DNA from: Mycolicibacterium sp. CBMA 247
GTDB taxonomy: Bacteria > Actinomycetota > Actinomycetes > Mycobacteriales > Mycobacteriaceae
Length of the DNA stretch: 64,000 nt
Reading direction: 5' to 3'
NCBI RefSeq assembly: GCF_009729095.1
Contig: NZ_VTGX01000003.1
Location: 310,001-374,000 of the forward strand
Below the pieces are notes generated by a model. The model did not search any database and had not been told where the DNA came from. It worked only from the letters and a program-made list of their open reading frames with translations. The translations under genes and the position numbers were made by a program. Positions 51,740 to 61,002 of the stretch are shown here, piece by piece (within the stretch, counting starts at the first letter, position 1; each line of letters opens with the position of its first letter).

Positions 51740-53017
51740 ATGAAGTTGGTGCTGGCAAGCTATGGCACTCGCGGCGATGTGGAGCCCTGCGTCGCGGTGG
51801 GTTGTGAGCTGCTGCGGCGCGGGCACGACGTGCGCTTAGCGGTGCCGCCCGACCTGGTCAGCTTCGCTGAGGCGGCTGGGCTTGCGACGGTCCCTTACGG
51901 GCCGGATACGGCGGTATGGTCGGACGCGCACCGGGACTTCTGGATCCGTTTCTTCGGTAACTTCTGGAAGATCCAAGAACTGATCAAACTGATGCGCGAA
52001 ATGCGCGAAATCGGGGAGTCCGTCGTCCGGTTCTGGGAGGACATCACTACGACGCTGACGTCGCTGGCCGACGGGGCGGACCTGCTCATCACTTTTCTGA
52101 ACTTCGAGCCGCCGGCTGCGAATGTCGCCGAGTATTACGGCATTCCGATGGCCACGGTACACGTCTCACCGGTACGCCCCAACGGTCGGATGCTTGCCTT
52201 CCTGCCGCCGTCGTTGGGGCGTTACGCGCTGACGGTGTACGAGTGGGCGAATTGGCGCGGGGTGAAGAAGTTCGACGACGCGCAGCGCCGTCAACTGGGT
52301 CTGCCGAAGGCCACCGGCTCCTCGCCACGACGGATCACCGAACGCGGATCACTGGAAATACAGGCCTATGACCAGGTTTGCTTTCCCGGTCTGGCGACCG
52401 AATGGGCGCAATGGAATGGCCAAAGGCCCTTCGTCGGTGCACTGACGATGGAGTTGACAACCGATGGCGATGACGAAGTCGCGGCGTGGATCGCGGCAGG
52501 AACACCGCCGATTTTCTTCAGCTTTGGCAGTACACCAGTCAAATCTCCTTCCGACGCGCTCGCGATGATCAGGACGGCTTGCGCGGAGTTGGGCGAGCGG
52601 GCGTTGGTGTGCGCCGGTTCCAGTGACTTCCCCCAGACCCCCGATTCCGACCGCGTCAAGGTCGTGGACGCGATGAATTTCGCGGCCGTATTTCCAGCCT
52701 GCCGCGCGCTTGTGCACCACGGTGGCATGGGCACAATGTCCGCGGGCCTGCGCGCCGGCGTCCCGATGCTCGTTTTCTGGACGGCGCTCGATCAGGCGAT
52801 CTGGGCAGCTCGGGTCAAACGGCTGAAAGTTGGTTTCGGACGGCGTATCTCGGCCGCTACCAGCGAATCGCTGGTCGCAGACCTGCGCACGATTCTTGAC
52901 CCAAAATATGCTGCCCGGGCCCGCGAGATCGCTACTCAGATGACCAAACCGGACGAAAGCGTTGCCAACACGGCTGATCTCCTGGAACGTTTCGGTCAGT
53001 CAAGGCGTTCTGACTGA
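51740..53017 (+). CDS. GT1-family glycosyltransferase, first paralogue
   Basis: 425 aa from the ATG at 51740 (MKLVLASYGTRGDVEPC), the family start. GT-B fold: the N-terminal acceptor domain with SYGTRGDVEPCVAVGCELLRRGHDV, and a C-terminal nucleotide-sugar domain with PPIFFSFGSTP and the His-Gly motif HHGGMGT (His326-His327). It resembles the GPL glycosyltransferases that add 6-deoxytalose or rhamnose to the lipopeptide. It is the most divergent of the three copies here (MSAGLRAGVPMLVFWTALDQAIW versus LILSTDLDQTLWG in the others). A 6-codon frame, MSRDAR, ends on its start codon. Confidence 0.9.
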   Translation: MKLVLASYGTRGDVEPCVAVGCELLRRGHDVRLAVPPDLVSFAEAAGLATVPYGPDTAVWSDAHRDFWIRFFGNFWKIQELIKLMREMREIGESVVRFWEDITTTLTSLADGADLLITFLNFEPPAANVAEYYGIPMATVHVSPVRPNGRMLAFLPPSLGRYALTVYEWANWRGVKKFDDAQRRQLGLPKATGSSPRRITERGSLEIQAYDQVCFPGLATEWAQWNGQRPFVGALTMELTTDGDDEVAAWIAAGTPPIFFSFGSTPVKSPSDALAMIRTACAELGERALVCAGSSDFPQTPDSDRVKVVDAMNFAAVFPACRALVHHGGMGTMSAGLRAGVPMLVFWTALDQAIWAARVKRLKVGFGRRISAATSESLVADLRTILDPKYAARAREIATQMTKPDESVANTADLLERFGQSRRSD

Positions 53018-53099
53018 CATCGGATAGCTGTCTCGCGGATCCCTCGCCCCTGTCGGCTCCGGGGGGCATGCGGCCCGCGTGGTCATCCGAGCGTCGCAC

Positions 53100-53894
53100 T
53101 CAGATGATGCCCAAACCCTTTACTACCTGCAACAATCCAATCATCACGAAGATGCCGATCATCACCTGGCGACGGTTGGCCAGCGCCCAGTCGTGCACAG
53201 GTTGCAGCACCGCTTGGGTGCGCACCGGGGCGATCAGATGGCTGACGACGGCGACCTCAAAAACGGCAAACATCGCGACGACAAACAGGATGACGGCGAT
53301 GATCTGCGTGCTCGTCGTGGCCCCAGAGGACACTACGGTGGTCGCCACAAACAGGACTAGTGGAAATCCCGGCAAGAATCCCATGCCGCACACCAACGCG
53401 ACCCACAAGACGCCACTGTCCCAGGCTCTTTGAAGACGGCCGAACAGCCGCCGGATTGCAGATCCGCCTTCCGCCATGTCCCCCACGCCGGCAAACGGCG
53501 ACGAGATTGGGGTCGGCCCCTCGGATTCCAGCACCTGGGTCGAGGTGGTGCCGCTGCCGATCGGTGTCGGCACGTGCGCTCGCCGACGCACCCAGAAACG
53601 TACTGCAATCAGCGCAGCGACCGATAGCACGAGCACACCCATGCCGAGTTGTATGTGCCGGGTCGCGGCGGTGGCAGCCGGAGCCTGAGGGCTGAACATC
53701 GGCGCACGGTGCAGCAACACCACTGGGACCACCAGGGCGGGAATATTCGTTGTGAGGCAGCCGATCCAGCACACGAGCAGGTTCTGTATCGGCCGTGGAC
53801 GGGAGATCACCAGAAGGATGAGGGCCAGGAGGGCGGGATTGAACGCCATCAGAATCGCCATCCCGAGCAGTGAACCCCACACGGCCCGGAACAT
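53100..53894 (-). CDS. gap: GAP-family integral membrane protein, first copy
   Basis: 264 aa, about six hydrophobic segments: AILMAFNPALLALILLVIS, VCWIGCLTTNIPALVVPVVLL, QLGMGVLVLSVAALIAVRFWV, VALVCGMGFLPGFPLVLFVAT, IIAVILFVVAMFAVFEVAVVS and MIGIFVMIGLLQVVKGLGII. A hydrophilic cytoplasmic loop lies in the middle. This is the GAP/Sap family named for the GPL-addressing protein required to move GPL to the cell surface; Sap plays a similar role for sulfolipid-1. It is convergent with the preceding glycosyltransferase and divergent from the next. Confidence 0.87.
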   Translation of the reverse strand: MFRAVWGSLLGMAILMAFNPALLALILLVISRPRPIQNLLVCWIGCLTTNIPALVVPVVLLHRAPMFSPQAPAATAATRHIQLGMGVLVLSVAALIAVRFWVRRRAHVPTPIGSGTTSTQVLESEGPTPISSPFAGVGDMAEGGSAIRRLFGRLQRAWDSGVLWVALVCGMGFLPGFPLVLFVATTVVSSGATTSTQIIAVILFVVAMFAVFEVAVVSHLIAPVRTQAVLQPVHDWALANRRQVMIGIFVMIGLLQVVKGLGII

Positions 53895-54221
53895 TACCTG
53901 CTGGTTAATTATTTTTCGGCCTTTCGGAACCCTGGTTGATCTTTAGCTGCCGGCCCACGATTCCGTTGCGGAGCCCAGGGCTTGATGCGCCAGCCTCGAT
54001 CCGTCCCCCGGCAGTTCGGCGAGCGGACAGAAGTCGCGCCTGGCATGGGGGTGGCGGCGCCAACCGGCTCATGGATTTTTCGGGTACCGGTCGAATCTTG
54101 CGCAGCTACTTCCGGATTCAGTTGCTCAGTTTTGGAACGGAACCGACAGGGGATGGGGATAATCACCGAAGTCTCCGGGCAGCCCACGGATGCGACAACT
54201 GAAAGGCTAGAGGTCTCCGCG
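53895..54221. other. 327-bp divergent intergenic region between gap and the second glycosyltransferase
   Basis: It should hold two divergent promoters. An AT-rich patch (taattattttt around 53906-53916) lies just upstream of the gap start, and caggt precedes its ATG on the minus strand. The glycosyltransferase ATG at 54222 has agagg at 54209-54213. The glycosyltransferase frame is open upstream to 53982, but the extension has no family similarity. Confidence 0.5.
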
Positions 54222-55502
54222 ATGAAATTTGTGCTGGCTTTCTATGGGACTCGTGGCGATGTCGAGCCTGGAGTCGCGGTCGGTCGTGAGTTGCTGCGCC
54301 GCGGGCACGACGTTCGCATGGCCGTCTCGCCCGATCTGGTTGAGTTCGTAGAGGCGGCTGGGCCAGCGGCCATTGCTTGCGGGCCAGATGTGCGAGTGTG
54401 GCAAGACCTGAACCGGGACTTTTGGGCGCGCTTCTTGCGCAAATTCTGGAAGAACTTCTGGCGGGTCCGGGATCTGGTCGGTTTGCTGCGCGAGGATTGG
54501 CATCTCTTTGACCAGTATTGGCAGGACGTCAGTAAGACGCTGACGTCGTTGGCGGATGGGGCGGATCTGCTGTTTACCGGCGTGATCGGCGAGGAGGCCG
54601 CCGGCAATGTCGCGGAGGGTTGCGGGATTCCGTTGGCCATGTTGCATGTGTTCCCGATGCGGCCCAACGGGCAGCTCGTTCCGGCCCTACCGGCGTGGTT
54701 GGCTCGCGCGATGATGAGGGCGTCGGAGTGGCTGAGTTGGCCCATGATGAAGAGGCTGGAGGATCCCCAACGCCGCGAACTGGGATTACCGAAGGCCACC
54801 GGCCCCTCAGCGTGGAGGGTGGCCGAGCGCGGCTCGCTGGAAATCCAGGCCTACGACGAGATTTACTTTCCCGGGCTGGCGGAGGAATGGGCGAAATGGG
54901 ATGGGCAAAGGCCGTTTGTCGGTGCACTGGCGATGGAGTTGCCGACGGATACCGATGACGAAGTCGCCGCCTGGATTGCCGCGGGAACTCCTCCGATCTG
55001 CTTCGGTTTCGGCAGTATGCCGGTCGACTCTGGCGCTGACACGCTGGCCATGATCAGCGCCGCTTGTGTGGAGTTGGGCGAGCGGGCGTTGGTGTGCGCC
55101 GGCGCGAGTGACTTCAGCGATGTCCCGCATTTCGATCACGTCAAGGTGGTGGGCACGATGAATTACGCGGCCGCCTTTCCGGTTTGCCGGGCGGTTGTGC
55201 ACCACGGCGGAGCGGGCACCACCGCCGCGGGTTTACGCGCCGGGGTTCCCACATTGATCCTTTCGACGGACCTGGATCAGACGCTGTGGGGAGCTCGGAT
55301 CAAACGGCTGGAAGTGGGGACCGCCCGGCGTCTTTCGGCCACCACCGAGAAGACTTTGGTCGCAGACCTGCGTACGATTCTGGAGCCGCAATATGTGGCT
55401 CGCGCCCGCGAGGTCGCCACTCACATGACCAAACCCGCCGAAAGCGTGGCGACCACCGCGGACCTGCTGGAAAAGTTCGCTCGTCTCAGGCGTGCTGGGT
55501 GA
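54222..55502 (+). CDS. GT1-family glycosyltransferase, second paralogue
   Basis: 426 aa from the ATG at 54222 (MKFVLAFYGTRGDVEPG). GT-B fold with nucleotide-sugar domain motifs PPICFGFGSMP and HHGGAGTTAAGLRAGVPTLI (His327-His328), typical of GPL glycosyltransferases. It differs from its paralogues in the acceptor loop (RFLRKFWKNFWRVRDLVGLLRED, with a short insertion), consistent with another acceptor position. It is followed by a methyltransferase gene in the same direction. Confidence 0.9.
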   Translation: MKFVLAFYGTRGDVEPGVAVGRELLRRGHDVRMAVSPDLVEFVEAAGPAAIACGPDVRVWQDLNRDFWARFLRKFWKNFWRVRDLVGLLREDWHLFDQYWQDVSKTLTSLADGADLLFTGVIGEEAAGNVAEGCGIPLAMLHVFPMRPNGQLVPALPAWLARAMMRASEWLSWPMMKRLEDPQRRELGLPKATGPSAWRVAERGSLEIQAYDEIYFPGLAEEWAKWDGQRPFVGALAMELPTDTDDEVAAWIAAGTPPICFGFGSMPVDSGADTLAMISAACVELGERALVCAGASDFSDVPHFDHVKVVGTMNYAAAFPVCRAVVHHGGAGTTAAGLRAGVPTLILSTDLDQTLWGARIKRLEVGTARRLSATTEKTLVADLRTILEPQYVARAREVATHMTKPAESVATTADLLEKFARLRRAG

Positions 55503-55621
55503 TCGCCTCGGCACGGGTCAAAACTCTTGGATCTCTGAGTGATAGCACGTAGGCCCAGCCCAAGTCGGCAGCGATCGCGGTGACTTTACGACTTCTATTC
55601 GGATCACGACCGCGATGACCC

Positions 55622-56416
55622 ATGATGGTCTACGTGGATAGCAGAACCCGCGACATTGCGAACATGCCCCGGGGCGGGCCGGACGCTTCCTGGCTGGACC
55701 GGCGATTGCAGACCAACCGGCTGGAGTACCTGGATCGCGACGACGTCGATGATCTGAAACGCAAGGTCATGGATTCGCTCGACCGCGCCGGACGGCGGCG
55801 GAGGATTGGTATCCACGAGAAGTGTGCCCGGATGGCGCTTCGCGAAGTGGCCGAGGTGCCCTCTCCGAAGATCCTCGAACTCGGTGCAGGCCTCGGCGGG
55901 CTGTCGCGCAAGCTGTTGGAGAAGCATCCCACTGCTCAGGTGACGGTCACCGACATCGAGCCCACGTTTGTCGCCGGCATGGCCGCCGGCGACCTCGGCA
56001 GTCACCCGCGCGCCACGGTGCGGGAAATGGACGCCACCGAAATCGACGCGCCGGAAGGCTATTACGACCTCGCGGTGTTTGCGTTGTCGTTGCACCACCT
56101 GCCCCCTGAACTCGCCGCCCGAGTGTTCGCGGCGGGTACCCGGGCGGCGAAGAAGCTACTGATAGTCGATCTCCCCAGGCCGCCGGCTCCTCTGCACATC
56201 GCTTTGTTGGCGGTGGTGCTTCCACTCATCAGGGTTTCGCCGCTGCAACACGATGGGTTCATCAGCTCGCTGCGCGCCTACAGTCCAGCGGCGCTGCGTG
56301 CGCTGGGCCAGCATGCCGACCCGTCAATCACCGTCGAGTTTCGGACCCGACGAGGGTTGGGCCCGACGGTGGCGATGGCCAGTCGCTCCCGACATGGCGA
56401 TAGCGGAGTCGATTGA
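55622..56416 (+). CDS. class I SAM-dependent methyltransferase
   Basis: 264 aa; tandem ATGs at 55622 and 55625. Motif I ILELGAGLGGLSRKL starts at residue 84, motif II is VTVTDIEP, and motif IV/post-I is YYDLAVFALSLHHLPPELA. The C-terminal part is partly hydrophobic (LHIALLAVVLPLIRVSPL), suggesting membrane contact or a lipid substrate. In a GPL-type locus such enzymes O-methylate sugar hydroxyls or the fatty acyl hydroxyl. The exact position cannot be assigned. It converges with the second gap gene. Confidence 0.8.
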   Translation: MMVYVDSRTRDIANMPRGGPDASWLDRRLQTNRLEYLDRDDVDDLKRKVMDSLDRAGRRRRIGIHEKCARMALREVAEVPSPKILELGAGLGGLSRKLLEKHPTAQVTVTDIEPTFVAGMAAGDLGSHPRATVREMDATEIDAPEGYYDLAVFALSLHHLPPELAARVFAAGTRAAKKLLIVDLPRPPAPLHIALLAVVLPLIRVSPLQHDGFISSLRAYSPAALRALGQHADPSITVEFRTRRGLGPTVAMASRSRHGDSGVD

Positions 56417-56445
56417 ACTTGAGGTAAGTCGGGTCGTGGCTCAAC

Positions 56446-57234
56446 TCAGATGCTGTTGAAACCTTTGGCAATCAACATGACACCAGCCAGTATGCACATG
56501 GCTACCAAGATCTTTCGATGATGAGCCCACGCCCAGTCGTGCAGCCGTTCCAGGATGGCTTCGGTTTTCGCAGGTGCGGCGAGATAGCCGACGAGGACGA
56601 TCTCGACAACGGCGAGCATCCCGATGATGAACGCGATGGTGGCGGTGATCTGCGTCCAGATCGCAGCTCCTGAGACGACGACGATCGCGAGTAGGAATAG
56701 CGCCACGTCGGGTGGCGCCCCGGCAAAGGAGAAGCCGATCACGAAGGAGACCCACAAGGATCCGCCTTCCCACGCATCGTGGCCGCGCCGCAGCAGCCGC
56801 CGGAAGAAGGACCCGCCGTCTTCCGGCGCATCCTGGGCGCGGGCCAGGAGCCGCGAGACCGGCGTCGCCGTGTCCGCGTCCAAGACCAGGGTCGACGCCC
56901 CGCCGTCCGACGCCGGCAGCTTCGCTCGCTGACGCACCCAGAAGTGCACTGTCAGCAGCGTGGCAGTCGTCAGCGCGAGCGTACCCATGCCGATTTGAAT
57001 GTAACCGCCGGTGGAACTCTTGGCCCATGCTTCCGCAGTTGATTTGAACATCGGAGTCGCGTGCAGGAGCGTCAGCGGAATCACCAATGTGGGAATGCAC
57101 GCAGCCGCACAGCCGGCGCCGAACATGAGCAGGTTTTGCACGGGTCGTGGCCGCGAGATCACGAGGAGGGTGATGCCAAGGCGCATAGGGTCGAGCCCAA
57201 CCAGAATCCCCAGCGCAAGCACCGATCCCCACAC
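56446..57234 (-). CDS. gap: GAP-family integral membrane protein, second copy
   Basis: 262 aa from the GTG at 57234 (MWGSVLALGILVGLDPMRLG), chosen because it aligns with the start of the first copy; upstream frame to 57390 has no similarity. Six hydrophobic segments and the shared LLVISRPRPVQNLL motif after the first helix. It ends ILAGVMLIAKGFNSI, like VVKGLGII of the first copy. A second GAP protein in one locus suggests either two product forms or a heteromeric channel. It lies on the minus strand between two methyltransferase genes. Confidence 0.85.
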   Translation of the reverse strand: MWGSVLALGILVGLDPMRLGITLLVISRPRPVQNLLMFGAGCAAACIPTLVIPLTLLHATPMFKSTAEAWAKSSTGGYIQIGMGTLALTTATLLTVHFWVRQRAKLPASDGGASTLVLDADTATPVSRLLARAQDAPEDGGSFFRRLLRRGHDAWEGGSLWVSFVIGFSFAGAPPDVALFLLAIVVVSGAAIWTQITATIAFIIGMLAVVEIVLVGYLAAPAKTEAILERLHDWAWAHHRKILVAMCILAGVMLIAKGFNSI

Positions 57235-57435
57235 GACCCAAACACTACCTGGTTGCTCCGGCCTGTCGGCTTTTTTGAAGCCGTAGTTGCCTGAGAGGTT
57301 CGTGTACGCCAAAGTCGGTTTGCCAGCGCCAACTTCGCTCGCGCACCGATCCTGGTGGAGTGCCGATTTCGGCCCGGCAGCAGGCCGCAAACGATATGCT
57401 TTCGCGGTGGCGTCGAGTTCTCTGAGGATGGTCGA

Positions 57436-58416
57436 GTGCAGGCGATAACCAGGGATTGCCGGTTATGCGGATCGACTGGCCCCCATCAGGCAATTGAAGT
57501 TCGTGAGATGATGTTCGGCACTCGGGAACTGTTTGAGTATTTTTGCTGCGCAGCGTGCGATACGTTACAGATTCACAGTGCGCTCGATGGCGAAGAACTC
57601 ATGCGTCATTACCCGTCAAACTACTACTCGCACAACGCGTCAGCGCAACCGGGCGCTTTTCGATGGCTGGTTACCCAGCACGACGCATATAAGCTGCGTG
57701 GCGGCAATCGGATGCTCGGTGCCTTCATGAGAGCGCGGGTGTCTGAAGGAATCTTCCGAGTGCTTCTCGGCGGCGACGTCGTCAGAATGCTCGCTCAACT
57801 CGCAGTTGACCGCGACGCGCGAATTCTGGACGTAGGTTGTGGCACGGGGGGACTAGTTGACCGTTTGACACGAATTGGATTCAACAATTTGTGTGGTGCG
57901 GATCCGTTCATCGAGGCCGATGGCGAGTCTTCTGAAGGTGTGCCGCTAATGAAGACAGATTTGAGCGCCGTAGCCGGCAAATACGACCTCATCATGTTCA
58001 ATCATTCCCTCGAACACGTTCCCGACCCGGTCGCGACACTTAAAGTGGCCTACGAGAAGCTCGCTGTGGGAGGCATGTGCTTGGCTCGTGTGCCGACGAC
58101 CTCATCGGAAGCTTGGACCACCTACCGGGCGGACTGGGTGCAGGCCGATGCACCTCGGCACATGGTCATACCTTCACGACAGGGAATGGCAATGGCAGCC
58201 GAGCGGGCTGGAATGCGAGTGGTCCGGACGTTTGATGATTCGAATTTGGGTCAGTTCCTCGGCAGTGAAGCCTATCGACGTGACGTTTCAGTAACCGACC
58301 CCAAGATTCTTCGAATGTTTGGGCCTAAGCGGTTGTGGGAGTGGGAGAAACGCGCACTATTGCTCAACCGGCAGGGGCTTGGCGACCAGACCGGGTTTGT
58401 CTTGCGGGCGATGTGA
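57436..58416 (+). CDS. class I methyltransferase with N-terminal zinc-binding Cys motif
   Basis: 326 aa from the GTG at 57436, with gagga at 57424-57428. The N-terminus has Cys8-x2-Cys11 (CRLCG) and Cys38-x2-Cys41 (CAAC), a zinc ribbon as in methyltransferase families that act on sugars or nucleotide sugars. Motif I ILDVGCGTGG starts at residue 130, followed by FNHSLEHVPDP. The NHSLEHV segment and the length match the SAM enzymes with a zinc ribbon used for C- or O-methylation of deoxysugars. It probably modifies a sugar of the cluster product. Confidence 0.78.
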   Translation: MQAITRDCRLCGSTGPHQAIEVREMMFGTRELFEYFCCAACDTLQIHSALDGEELMRHYPSNYYSHNASAQPGAFRWLVTQHDAYKLRGGNRMLGAFMRARVSEGIFRVLLGGDVVRMLAQLAVDRDARILDVGCGTGGLVDRLTRIGFNNLCGADPFIEADGESSEGVPLMKTDLSAVAGKYDLIMFNHSLEHVPDPVATLKVAYEKLAVGGMCLARVPTTSSEAWTTYRADWVQADAPRHMVIPSRQGMAMAAERAGMRVVRTFDDSNLGQFLGSEAYRRDVSVTDPKILRMFGPKRLWEWEKRALLLNRQGLGDQTGFVLRAM

Positions 58417-58655
58417 GGCGTCGGACGACCCCGAGCGGTAGCGGTGCTGGAAACACTCTCTGCCACAATCGATCTAGCTGCTTTGGAACACCGACCGAGC
58501 GGCAACAGCCAAAATTGTGATATCTACCAGGCAAGATCTATCTCCAGCCGAGTCAAGTCCGGACTGCGAATCAACAAACCGAGCCGAGTGCATGCCAGAT
58601 CGAGGCTAGAGTCACTCGAAACCGACTGGAATACGAGCTGGGGGGCTCCTTTCAC

Positions 58656-59495
58656 GTGACTGACCACGACGTTCGATCTCTGTACCTCGACCTGATCCGA
58701 GGCAACCTCACCAGGTACGGGATGCCGGAGCGAATGCCCGCCCAGTGGACACTGCGGCGACGGCTCTATTTCAAGACTCTCAATCGCATGCTTGTGCGAA
58801 GTGGTGCGCACCGGCTCGCGCGCGCTACTCCGAACGGACATCACGGCACGCTCGTTCAGCACAAGAGAGACTTGGGCATAGATTGGCCGGCCGAGGCCGA
58901 GACGATGATAGGAATGCAGAGGCTTGCCAGTCTTCAGCATTGCGTTGAGACCGTGCTGGCCGACGACATCCCCGGCGACCTGATCGAATGTGGAGTGTGG
59001 CGCGGTGGGGCTTGCATCCTGATGCGCGCCGTCCTGGCAGCCTACGGTGACGAGAAGCGAAGTGTCTGGGTAGCGGATTCGTTCGAGGGCCTGCCACGCG
59101 TAGACCCCCAGAAATACAAAGCAGACAAAGGGCTCAGGACGCAGAGCCTTGCCGGCATACTTGGCGTGCCCGAAACTGAAGTCAGAGCGAACTTCGAGCG
59201 CTACGGACTGCTGGACGATCAGGTCCGCTTTCTACCTGGTTGGTTTAAGGACACCCTGCACGATGCGCCGATCGACCATATTGCCGTACTGCGGATTGAT
59301 GGCGATCTCTACGAATCTACGATCCAAGCGCTCGACGCGCTCTACCCGCGGCTGTCCCCACAGGGCTTCTGCATTATTGACGACTATCACGATCTCAAGC
59401 CATGTCGGGAAGCCGTCACCGACTACCGGGCGGAGCATGGGATTACCGCCGAGATCGTCGACATAGACGGGACTGCTGTGCTTTGGCGCAAGTAG
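58656..59495 (+). CDS. TylF/MycF-type macrocin O-methyltransferase (rhamnosyl methyltransferase-like)
   Basis: 279 aa, GTG start. Motif IECGVWRGGACILM starts at residue 110; the metal-binding core is RIDGDLYEST (Asp215, Asp217) and CIIDDYHD. This TylF family methylates sugar hydroxyls in a Mg-dependent manner. The GPL rhamnosyl methyltransferases (rmt genes, MtfB-like) of M. smegmatis and M. avium belong to it. FEGLPRVDPQKYKADKG is a further family segment. It lies between the zinc methyltransferase and the third glycosyltransferase. Confidence 0.87.
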   Translation: MTDHDVRSLYLDLIRGNLTRYGMPERMPAQWTLRRRLYFKTLNRMLVRSGAHRLARATPNGHHGTLVQHKRDLGIDWPAEAETMIGMQRLASLQHCVETVLADDIPGDLIECGVWRGGACILMRAVLAAYGDEKRSVWVADSFEGLPRVDPQKYKADKGLRTQSLAGILGVPETEVRANFERYGLLDDQVRFLPGWFKDTLHDAPIDHIAVLRIDGDLYESTIQALDALYPRLSPQGFCIIDDYHDLKPCREAVTDYRAEHGITAEIVDIDGTAVLWRK

Positions 59496-59703
59496 CGAAA
59501 GGCGTTGGGTCGTATTTTCGACCGTCGCGATGTACCGCGGGACACCCTGCCGTACAGGGTAATCCGACCAGAATGTAAAACTTCGGGATCTCACGTCGAT
59601 GGCGTGCGTATCGCGTTATGCTGCCGAGCAATTGGGCGTCGGCCGCAAGGCTCCCGCCATCATTCCGCAGGCGCGCAAGGGACGTGAGAGGCCAGAGTTT
59701 GCA

Positions 59704-60969
59704 ATGAAGTTTGTCCTGGCAAGCTACGGAACACGCGGTGATATCGAGCCGTGCGTCGCCGTTGGTCGCGAGCTATTGCGTCGTGGACACGACGTGCACA
59801 TGGCCGTCCCGCCCGACCTGGTCGGCTTCGCCGAGGCAGCCGGGCCGACGGCGGTCCCGTACGGACCAGATCTTCAGGCTGTTCTGGACGCGCACCGCGA
59901 CTTCTGGACGCATTTCTTCCGCAATTTCTGGAAGATCCAGGATCTGATCAAGTTGCGGCGCGAAGTCGTGGAGCCCTTTCACCAGTGCTGGAAGGACATC
60001 ATCGCCACGTTGACGTCACTGGCCGAGGGTGCCGACTTGCTCTTCACCGGCGTGAACTTCGAGGATGCCGCGGGCAATGTCGCTGAGTACTACAACATTC
60101 CGTTGGCGACGTTGCATCTGTTCCCGTTGCGGGCCAACGGTCAGTTCATACCGTTCCTGCCCGCTCCGGTCGGGCGTTCGGTGATGAAGGCATCCGAGTG
60201 GGTGGCGTGGCGCAACGCGAAGAAAGTCGAGGGCATCCAGCGCGGTGAACTGGCCCTGCCAAAGGCCACCTCGCCTTCACCGTGGCGGCTCACCGAACGC
60301 GGATGCCTGGAAATCCAGGCCTACGACGAGGTGTGCTTCCCCAGGCTGACCGGCGAATGGGCTGATTGGTCGGTCCAACGGCCCTTTGTCGGCGCATTGA
60401 CGATGGATCTGCCGGGGGATTCAGATGACGAGGTCACCTCGTGGATCGCCGCGGGAACACCGCCGATTTTCTTCGGTTTCGGCAGCTTGCCGATGGAGTC
60501 CGGCAACGAGACGCTCGCCATGATCAGCTCAGCCTGTGCGCAGCTGGGGGAGCGCGCGTTGGTGTGTGCTGCCGGGACTGACTTCAGCGACCTCCCCGAT
60601 TCCGAGAACGTCAAGGTGGTTGGCGCGATGAATTATTCGGCAGCCTTTCCCTTCTGCCGCGCGGTGGTGCATCACGGCGGCCTGGGTACCACCGCCGCGG
60701 GCCTACGTGCGGGGGTTCCGACGTTGATCCTGTCGACGGACCTCGACCAGACGCTGTGGGGAACCCGGGTAAGACGACTCAAAGTGGGTACCGCCCGCCG
60801 CTTTTCGGCCACCACCGAGAAATCGTTGGTCGCAGACCTGCGCTCTATCCTCGAGCCGCAATATGCTGCCCGAGCCCGAGAGGTCGCCGCCCGAATGACC
60901 AAACCCGCCGAAAGCATTGTGAGCACGGCCGATCTCGTGGAGAACTTCGCCGGCCTCGGTCGGCCGTGA
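59704..60969 (+). CDS. GT1-family glycosyltransferase, third paralogue
   Basis: 421 aa from the ATG at 59704 (MKFVLASYGTRGDIEPC). Nucleotide-sugar domain motifs are PPIFFGFGSLP and HHGGLGTTAAGLRAGVPTLI (His323-His324), closest to the second paralogue in the C-terminal half. The N-terminal acceptor domain is closer to the first (DAHRDFWTHFFRNFWKIQDLIKL). This mosaic pattern suggests recombination or selection on separate halves. Likely a sugar transferase of the GPL-like product. Converges on the P450 gene. Confidence 0.9.
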   Translation: MKFVLASYGTRGDIEPCVAVGRELLRRGHDVHMAVPPDLVGFAEAAGPTAVPYGPDLQAVLDAHRDFWTHFFRNFWKIQDLIKLRREVVEPFHQCWKDIIATLTSLAEGADLLFTGVNFEDAAGNVAEYYNIPLATLHLFPLRANGQFIPFLPAPVGRSVMKASEWVAWRNAKKVEGIQRGELALPKATSPSPWRLTERGCLEIQAYDEVCFPRLTGEWADWSVQRPFVGALTMDLPGDSDDEVTSWIAAGTPPIFFGFGSLPMESGNETLAMISSACAQLGERALVCAAGTDFSDLPDSENVKVVGAMNYSAAFPFCRAVVHHGGLGTTAAGLRAGVPTLILSTDLDQTLWGTRVRRLKVGTARRFSATTEKSLVADLRSILEPQYAARAREVAARMTKPAESIVSTADLVENFAGLGRP

Positions 60970-61002
60970 TACACGTCGAATCAGCGTCGTGGTGCATTGC
61001 TC

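Noticed and set aside
59599..59703. In-frame extension upstream of the third glycosyltransferase (also seen before the first two)
   Set aside because: All three paralogues align from MK(L/F)VLA(S/F)YGTRGD; the extensions are unrelated to each other and to the family.
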